From Raffaelea ambrosiae (Eukaryota; Ascomycota; Sordariomycetes; Ophiostomatales; Ophiostomataceae), in NCBI GenBank assembly GCA_002778195.1, contig PCDI01000010.1, forward strand, positions 434,001-498,000: a stretch of 64,000 bases of DNA. The letters are read 5' to 3'. Positions 57,866 through 64,000 of the stretch are shown in pieces. The notes beneath the pieces were generated by a model. That model had not been told where the DNA came from. It saw only the letters and a program-made list of their open reading frames with translations, and did no database searches. Every line of letters begins with the position of its first letter. The first letter of the stretch is position 1. The position numbers and the translations under genes were made by a program.

Positions 57866-59712
57866 ATGGCCTTGCACATTGCGATTGTCGGAGGTGGCAT
57901 TGCAGGGTTTTCTGCCGCGATCGCGCTGCGCCGTGCAGGCCATGCCGTCTCGGTCTACGAGCGGTCGTCGCTCAACAACGAGGTCGGCGCCGCCATCCAT
58001 GTGCCCCCCAACGCGTCCCGGGCGCTGCTGGCGTGGGGACTGGATCCCGTGCAGGCCAAGTTTGTCACGACCAAGGCCAGCTTCCGCGCCCATGCAAAGA
58101 CCCTAGAGAGATTCCATGTGGGCACCACCGAGGCCCAAATCCCCATCCAGTGTGGTGCGCCTTGGTTCTTGGCCCACCGCGTCGATCTGCACGAGGAGCT
58201 GAAGCGCCTGGCCACCGAGCCCCAAGGCCCGGGCACGCCCGCCTCGGTGCACCTCAAGTCGGAAGTGGTGAACTATGTGAGTCGACACGAACCACGCGAA
58301 CGACCTGAACCACACGAACCACTCGACTGACCGTGTGCAGAACACAGAGGAGCCCTCCATCACCCTGGCCAGTGGCGAGACGGTCCAGGCAGACGTCGTC
58401 ATCGCGGCCGACGGAATCCATACCGCCGCCGTCGAGGCGGTTCTGGGACGACCGAACCCCCCGCAGCCGTCCAAGGACCTGTACAACTTCTGCTACCGGT
58501 TTCTCATCCCGGCCGCCGCGCTGGAAGCCGACCCCGAGACGAAATTCTACAACGAAGACGACGACGGCCGCATGAAGTTTTTCGTGGGCGACCTCAAGCG
58601 CATTGTGTCCTATCCGTGCCGCAAGTGAGTCAAAGCCTGCAAAGGAGAAAGAAAGAAAGAAAAGAAAGAAAGAAAGAAAAGAAAGAAAGAAATGAAAGAA
58701 AGAAAGAAAAATACGGACAAACTGACAACCGACGCGTAGCAATGAGGTGCACAACTTTGTGGCCATCTTCCACCAGGACAACCTGGACATGATGAAGAAA
58801 GAAGGTGGGTTTTGCCCCAACTACCGGATGATGTCAACAAACGCCATCCCGACCAGGATGCAGAATTCTGATCTGTCACAGACTGGCAGGCATCGGTCGA
58901 CAAGTCCAAGCTCCTGGAGAGATACTCGGATGTGCATCCCAGCCTGTTCGCTGTTCTCGGGTAAGATCGTCGCCTGCTCTCCTAGGGGTGTGTTTTGCGA
59001 ACCCCCCCTTGTACTCACATTCACCAAAAAACCCACCCGCAGAAAAGCGACAGAAGTCAAGCAGTGGGCCCTGCTGTTCCGACCTCCGATCCCGAGCTGG
59101 ACCAAGGGCAACTTGGCCCTGGCCGGAGACGCTGCCCATCCCATGCTGCCCCGTGAGTACTATATCTCCCCCCGGACACTCCACCGTGCATGCGAACGAT
59201 CTGACCCCCCCCCCCTCTTCTTTCCCCAGACCAGGGACAAGGTGGTGCCCAAGGCATCGAAGACGGCGTCGTCCTCGGCATGGTTCTTCTTGGTGCCACC
59301 AAAGACAATGCGGCCGAGAGACTCAAACTGTACGAGAAGATCCGACGCAACAGGGCCAGCCTCATGCAGATCTTCAGCAACGCCGGCCAGGATGAACCCG
59401 ACCTGATCCGCAAAGACGCGTCGGCCTTTATGCCGGCCGACAAGATTCCCAGTACGTCGCCAACCTCTGCTGCCGTCCGTTGTTGGAATGTCCCTTCCTG
59501 CTTCATCCCCCGCCCCCAGTGTTTTGATACGCGTAGACCGCCCCGTCCTCTGACTAACTTCCATGGCAGCCTGTCCCGAGGACTTCTTTGATCTCAACTT
59601 TAGCTACGACGTTGTCCAGGACACGGTCAATCATCTCGCGGAGCTCGATCCACCAGTCACGGTTCCAGAGGGATTTTTCCAGCAAAAGCCCGGCAGAGGG
59701 CAATACCCTTAG
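57866..59712 (+). CDS. FAD-dependent aromatic hydroxylase (salicylate hydroxylase-like)
   Basis: Class A flavoprotein monooxygenase using FAD and NAD(P)H to hydroxylate an aromatic ring. Seven exons: 57866-58276, 58341-58624, 58740-58804, 58882-58960, 59043-59152, 59230-59451 and 59570-59712; phases close and give 437 residues. FAD-binding GxGxxG is VGGGIAGFSAAIAL (about 8-21), ending at Glu of VYER. The DG motif is VVIAADGIHTAAVE, and the GD motif, completed by splicing, is LALAGDAAHPMLPHQGQGGA, then QGIEDG. WVFLAHRVDLHEEL-like HRVDLHEELKRLA is the conserved Arg region. This set is typical of salicylate/6-hydroxynicotinate-type hydroxylases. Intron 2 carries a (GAAA)n purine tract, and intron 5 has CTGAC followed by C11 before its acceptor. 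Divergent from the MFS exporter, convergent with the FAH-family gene. Substrate uncertain. Confidence 0.92.
58644..58711. repeat. Purine (GAAA)n repeat within intron 2
   Basis: About 68 bp of imperfect GAAA/GAAAA units entirely inside the 115-bp second intron of the FAD hydroxylase gene. Confidence 0.9.
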
Positions 59713-60724
59713 CAAGAGGGGAAAGCGCCCCGGGCTCTGTGCGCTGCGGGTTTTGTCCGGTAGGACGTGCTGTTCCGCGGTAGACCTCCATAGTTGCTTG
59801 TAAGATCAATATAAACCAATGTGGCTGTTTCCATGAAAGCTGTCTGTTTCATATAGTCGCGTTTTATAGTACACGCTGCAAAAAAAAGACCCCCCAGCCA
59901 AGACAAAACTCTGGGGAGTCCAGGCGAACGGAAAATCCCAAGCCTCCTCGGGCGGCCGTTTGTCCTTTTTTCCTATGCATGCCGACATTGGCATCGGAAA
60001 GAAGCCTCTCGCTGGACGCTCGCCTTTGCCGGGATCATCTGGCTCGGGCTCAGCCAGTCGGCCGGGCGTAGGCATCGGCATGTTTGAGAGTGACGTCTCC
60101 CATTCACGGGGCCATGTACTTTACGCGCACCAGCGAGGGTTAGGTCTTCATCGTCACCATCGGCTACATCAACGCGCAGCTCTTCTCCTGCATCGGCTAT
60201 CTGCTGCTTGGGCACACGGTGGCAGCGGGCGGCAGCCCGGTGGCGGTGTCCGCCTGTCTCGGCATCCCCTTTTGTCCGACCCGATCCGTGTCCACGCCAT
60301 GTGTAACTAGATCGTGGACGCATACCGGCCCACCAGCGTCGAGGCGCATTGTCATGCACAGCGGCAAAAGCTGTGTATGGACCGGGCTCACCTGGAAGTG
60401 TATGCCAGTCAGAAGCTCTTTCGGTGTATTGTGTGGTGTCGAATTCTGTCGACTGGAAGTTTTGCACATTTGGATTTTTTTTTTTTATCTTGGACTAGAC
60501 TTCGTCAAGCTGCTCCAGTTTGATGCGCCCGTGTAATCGGATAGGCAACGGACCGGTTTCAGCTCGCGTGTATACAGGAATAGAGGGCTTCCACGACTGC
60601 GCATGTTGCCTTTTGGCCGATTGTCTAATTTCTCTTTTGGCTGACCACACCGAAAAAAACGTCCACAAGCATTGGCCCTTCCCTTTTTGTCCTTTTTTCC
60701 CCTTGTTTGCGCATGTCCCACAGC
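59713..60724. other. Convergent spacer, hydroxylase / FAH-family gene
   Basis: 1.0 kb between convergent stop codons, longer than a simple 3' overlap needs. The middle 300 bp carry GC-rich, membrane-protein-like coding fragments broken by stops; see the separate entry. Confidence 0.5.
59980..60260 (+). pseudogene. Possible decayed membrane-protein fragment
   Basis: Two hydrophobic stretches read in the plus strand: TLAFAGIIWLGLSQSAG (around 60018-60065) and FIVTIGYINAQLFSCIGYLL followed by GHTVAAGG (around 60145-60235). They are separated by stop codons and frame changes, GC-rich like the neighbouring genes and unlike normal 3' UTR. They resemble helices of a transporter. No family is assigned, and chance in GC-rich DNA is possible. 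Confidence 0.3.
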
Positions 60725-61919
60725 TCATGCATGCTGGATCGGATTGGTCAGCGTGCCAATGCCGCCGATGCTCACACGCAACGTAGCACCGCTGTGCAGG
60801 TACCGCGGCGGCTTGTAGCTGTGGCCGATGCCTTCGGGCGTGCCGGTCAGGACGACGGTCCCGGCTGGCAGCGTGGTGCCCTGGGACAGGCGCGCGAGAA
60901 TGGCGCCGACGCTGAAGATCATGTTGCTCGTGTGGCCGTCCTGCAGGACCTGGCCGTCGAGCTGCGAGCGCAGGCCCAGCGCAAGCGTGTTGCTGCTGCT
61001 GCTGCTGCTGCTTGCACCAGCCAAGGCGGACGGGGCGACGAGGACGGGGCCCAGCGGGCAAAAGCTGTCAAAGCCTTTGCAGAAGCACCACTGGCTGCCC
61101 TGGTCTTGGAGGTCGCGGCAGGTCACGTCGTTGGCGACGGTGTAGCCGAGGACGCAGGCGAGGGCGGCGTCGGCGTCGGGGGCATCCTTGCAGGCGCGGC
61201 CGAGGACCACGGCCAGCTCGACCTCGCCGTCGACGGCATGAGGGGCGAGGGCGGGCAGGAGGATGGGGTCGGCCGGGCCGACGACGGAGGTCGGTGGCTT
61301 GAGGAAGATCTCGGGGGCCTCGGGGGTTTTCATCTTGAGCTCGGCCTAGGAAGGGGGAGGGGGGAGAGACTATGTCAGCGCGTGCGCAAGATACACACCC
61401 GTCTTGACCCCCACAGTCTTTGCTTACAGCATGGCCGGTGTAGTTGAGGCCGACGCAGCGGATCGAAGGAATGTCCGATGGTGGGAGAGGGGCGAGGAGC
61501 TTATACGCGTCAGAGACCGGGCCAGAGAAGAAGGAGAGTGTCCGGGGACGTGGACACTGGCAAAGGGAGACGCACCCGTTGTATGGTTTGGACTTGGCCG
61601 GTGAATGTGGCGTCTTCGCGCAACGGCGACGGATCGCTGAGGACGCGGACGCGGACCGGGCCCTCGAGAACAGCCAAGCCCACTGGTCGGTCAGACGAGA
61701 AACACGAGAAACACGAGACATAAGAAAGCAAAAGCAACGATCAACACAGGACGCACCGTCAATGCTGCTGTCTTCTGGCTCGCCACCATATTCTCTCCCA
61801 TCGTCGGCAAGGAAGCGCACAAAGCGAGTCCAGACCTGCACCAAACAGGATTAGCATCGCATGTCTGTTTGGGGGGGGGGGTTTCTTGCCCCGTCTTAGT
61901 CGGGCACACCTACGGGCAT
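60725..61919 (-). CDS. Fumarylacetoacetate hydrolase-family enzyme
   Basis: Metal-dependent C-C hydrolase/decarboxylase of the FAH superfamily (fumarylpyruvate, acylpyruvate and homoprotocatechuate-pathway enzymes), 294 residues. Five exons: 61919-61914 (codes M-P only), 61835-61757, 61682-61576, 61499-61428 and 61345-60725. It begins MPVWTRFVRFLADDGREYGG, then PSDIPSIRCVGLNYTGHA-AELKMKTPEAPEIFLKPP. The metal-binding acids lie in AVDGEVELAVVLGRACKDAP and GYTVANDVTCRDLQ, followed by KGFDSFCPLGP and TLPAGTVVLTGTPEGIGHSY, all FAH landmarks. A run of seven Ser (AGASSSSSSSN) encoded by AGC repeats is a species-specific insertion. It diverges from the Dal5-like MFS gene (593 bp) and converges with the hydroxylase; a role in breaking down the cleaved ring is inferred. 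Confidence 0.92.
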
Positions 61920-62512
61920 GATGGGCGTGACCAGAAATCAAAAATCAGAAAATCCAACACGTCCAAACCAATAGAAAATATATAGAAACCAAAAAAGAAA
62001 TCAGACGATAGGAAGGGGTCCGCCAAGGGGGGGGGCACACGACATGATTTTATTTATAAGTTTCCACAGAATCGGAATCGGTTGCAAGTTTGTGTGGCCT
62101 CATTGAGGATCCCCCCGGCCAGAGCATCTGTCGTATTATCTGCTCGCCCGGGCGGCCGTTTATCAGGAAGCCCGCCGTAGCGTCGCCGCAACGTTGCCCG
62201 TAGCGTCGGAAAGTGGCTGGCGAGCGCATCCCATTCGCTGCCAAGAGCCAGAAATGGAGAGGCCACTTTCCGCAGGATTGCTGATAAGCGGAAAGTGTTT
62301 TTGTGAGATAATACCCCATTGGTATAAGAAAAACTGCTTAAAAGGACAGGCCGGCACGGGCATCCGTTTTTTGGGCTCGTTCTTGGTAGGCTCGTGGCGA
62401 TTGTTTGATTCTTGTTTTTTTTTTGTGTGTCCATTTTGTTGGATCGATTTCGTTCCTCCCCTTTTTTTTGTTCTTCTCTTGCTCGTGGACTTTTGTCTTT
62501 CATTGGACCAAG
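61920..62512. other. Divergent promoter, FAH-family / Dal5-like MFS
   Basis: 593 bp shared upstream region. It contains a G9 run near 62030 and a GC-rich stretch (62150-62290), then a T-rich leader before the carrier ATG. No gene is seen. Confidence 0.55.
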
Positions 62513-64000
62513 ATGGAAAAGGCCGATCCAGGCTTGTCCGTCATGGACGGAAAGGACGTGTCCGTCATGGACGGAAAGGACGAGATGGCCGTGGAGTCGG
62601 AGGCCTACATCGACCCGGCCAAGGAGAAGAAGCTGCTGCGCAAAATGGACCTGTGGCTGTCGCCGGTGATGACGCTGGTGTTCCTGTGTGCGTATCTGGA
62701 CCGGTCCAACATTGGCAACGCCGCCTCGGCGGGCATGACGGCGGACCTGGGCATGACCAGTGCCGAGCTGGGGAGTAAGTCCAGTAGGAAGAAAAACAAG
62801 CAAGAAAAACAAGCAAGAAAAACAAGCAAGAAACAAGGAAGCAAAAAACAAGAAAGCAAGAAATCCACGCTGACCAAGCAGATGCCGTCACTCTGTTCTA
62901 CGTCTTTTACGTGTCGTTCGAGGTCCCCTGCTCTCTTCTGATGAAGAAACTCCGTCCCAGTATGCATCGACGGCCTGGTCTCCTGGTCCCTGCCCGTTTC
63001 GTCCGCCCGCGCTAACTCTCTCCCCCCCCCCCTCCAGGCCGCATGATTCCGCTGCTCATGTTTGGCTGGTCCATCGTCGTGATCGGCAACGGCTTCGTGC
63101 ACACGGCCGGCCAGCTGTACGCGGTGCGGCTCCTGCTGGGCCTCTTCGAGTCGGGCATGTTCCCGTGCCTGGCGCTGTACATCAGCATCTTCTACCAGGC
63201 CGAGGAGCAGGCGCTGCGCGTGTCCTACATGTTTGTGTCGGCCGCGCTGTCGGGCGCCTTTGGCGGCCTGCTGGCCTACGGCATCCTGCGCATGGACGGC
63301 CTGCACGGCCTGGCGGGCTGGCGCTATCTCTACATCATCGAGGGCAGCGCCACCGTGCTCGTGTCCGTGTGCGTCTACCTCTTTCTGCCCGACAGCCCCG
63401 CCCACGCCCGCTTCCTCGACGACGACGACCGCCGCCTGCTGGCCCGCCGCGCCGCCCGCAGCCAGCGCTACATGGGCGCCGAGGCCTTTGGCTGGGCCGA
63501 GGTGCGCAAGGCCGTCACCGACCCCAAGCTGTGGATCAGCTGCGCCAACCAGTTCTGCGGCGACATCTGCTCCTTTGGCCTCTCCAGCTTCATGCCGCTC
63601 ATCATCAAGTCGTTTGGCTTCGACACCATCACCACCCAGCTGCTGACCGTGCCCGTCTACTTCTGGGCCTCCGCCGCCTACACCGCCGTCTCCTGGCTCG
63701 CCGACCGCTGCCACACCCGCTACTGGGTCATGCTGCCCGCCGTCCTCGTCACCGCCGTCGGCTACGCCCTCAACCTCGGCGTGGCCGCCCACATGCGCGG
63801 CGCCCTCTACTTCTCCCTCTTCCTCATCGCCCCCGGCATCTACATTGTCGTCGGCGTCAACGCCACCTGGCTGCTCAACGTCCATGCCGGCTACCACAAG
63901 CGGGCCACGGCCATTGGCTTCAACCAGACGCTCGGCAACTGTGCCGGCTTTGTTGTACGTTTTTTTTTTCTTTCCTCGCTTCGCTCGTTTTCTTTATTTC
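62513..64000 (+). CDS. MFS transporter, ACS/Dal5-like (partial, cut by window end)
   Basis: Anion:cation symporter family carrier related to allantoate, nicotinate and carboxylate permeases. Exons seen: 62513-62774, 62882-62959 and 63038-63954 (donors GTAAGT, GTATGC, GTACGT); an intron runs past 64000 and the last helices are missing. About 419 residues are visible. Landmarks: KEKKLLRKMDLWLSPVMTLV, FLCAYLDRSNIGNAASAGM, LFYVFYVSFEVPCSLLMKKL, LLLGLFESGMFPCLALYISI, FYQAEEQALRVSYMFVSAAL, GWRYLYIIEGSATVLVSV, FLPDSPAHARFL, and FNQTLGNCAGFV. The N-terminus carries a duplicated SVMDGKD heptapeptide. Divergent promoter shared with the FAH-family gene suggests a linked substrate, perhaps an aromatic or dicarboxylic acid. 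Third codon positions are almost all G/C. Confidence 0.92.
62791..62829. repeat. 13-bp tandem repeat within intron 1
   Basis: Unit GAAAAACAAGCAA, three exact copies inside the first intron (62775-62881) of the Dal5-like MFS gene. Confidence 0.95.

Noticed and set aside
62605..63897. 430-codon minus-strand ORF over the Dal5-like MFS gene
   Set aside because: Composition artefact opposite clear MFS exons with canonical splice sites.

Overview
The window is nuclear DNA from a filamentous ascomycete (Pezizomycotina, most likely a Sordariomycete; I cannot name the genus). The case rests on short introns (mostly about 55-150 bp) with GT..AG ends and CTAAC/CTGAC-like branch points, very GC-rich third codon positions, 0.3-3.6 kb spacers, and families typical of these fungi: a DUF3824-like protein, a rhodopsin-fold integral membrane protein, TRI12-like and Dal5-like MFS carriers, a CAP10/GT90 enzyme and a TRK potassium transporter. 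I reconstructed exon structures by hand from splice signals and reading phase. Seventeen protein genes and one tRNA are supported.

0-32 kb: core cell biology. TRK K+ transporter (-) and the PRP2/DHX16-type spliceosomal DEAH helicase (+) diverge from a 2.6 kb spacer. Then come a large charged DUF3824-like protein (-), a RING-ZZ-ZZ-ZZ-SH3 protein (-), mitochondrial enoyl-CoA hydratase (-) divergent from the Golgi retrieval receptor RER1 (+), the PAF1 subunit of the Paf1 complex (+), and a GT90 glycosyltransferase (-).

31.8-45 kb: 40S proteins uS8/RPS22 (-) and eS12/RPS12 (+) diverge from a shared promoter. After a 2.5 kb AT-richer gene-poor stretch come an RBBP6/Mpe1-type RING protein with low-complexity Met/Gly, Asn/Tyr/Gly and Arg/Asp regions (+), and an atypical septin-like GTPase with a polyQ tract and a hydrophobic C-terminal segment (+).

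45.7-51 kb: two tandem paralogous single-pass surface proteins (+,+), a four-helix membrane protein (+) and tRNA-Ala(AGC).

51.5-64 kb: accessory region with a rhodopsin-fold membrane protein (-), TRI12-like MFS (-), FAD-dependent aromatic hydroxylase (+), fumarylacetoacetate-hydrolase-family enzyme (-) and an ACS/Dal5-type MFS (+, cut by the window end). The order of two carriers around a ring hydroxylase and a C-C-bond hydrolase suggests a small cluster for uptake and breakdown of an aromatic acid, but no ring-cleaving dioxygenase is visible here.

No transposon ORF, CRISPR array or rRNA was seen. The best leads are the septin-like GTPase, the tandem surface-protein pair, the RING/low-complexity protein and the catabolic cluster. 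No wholly new system stands out with certainty.
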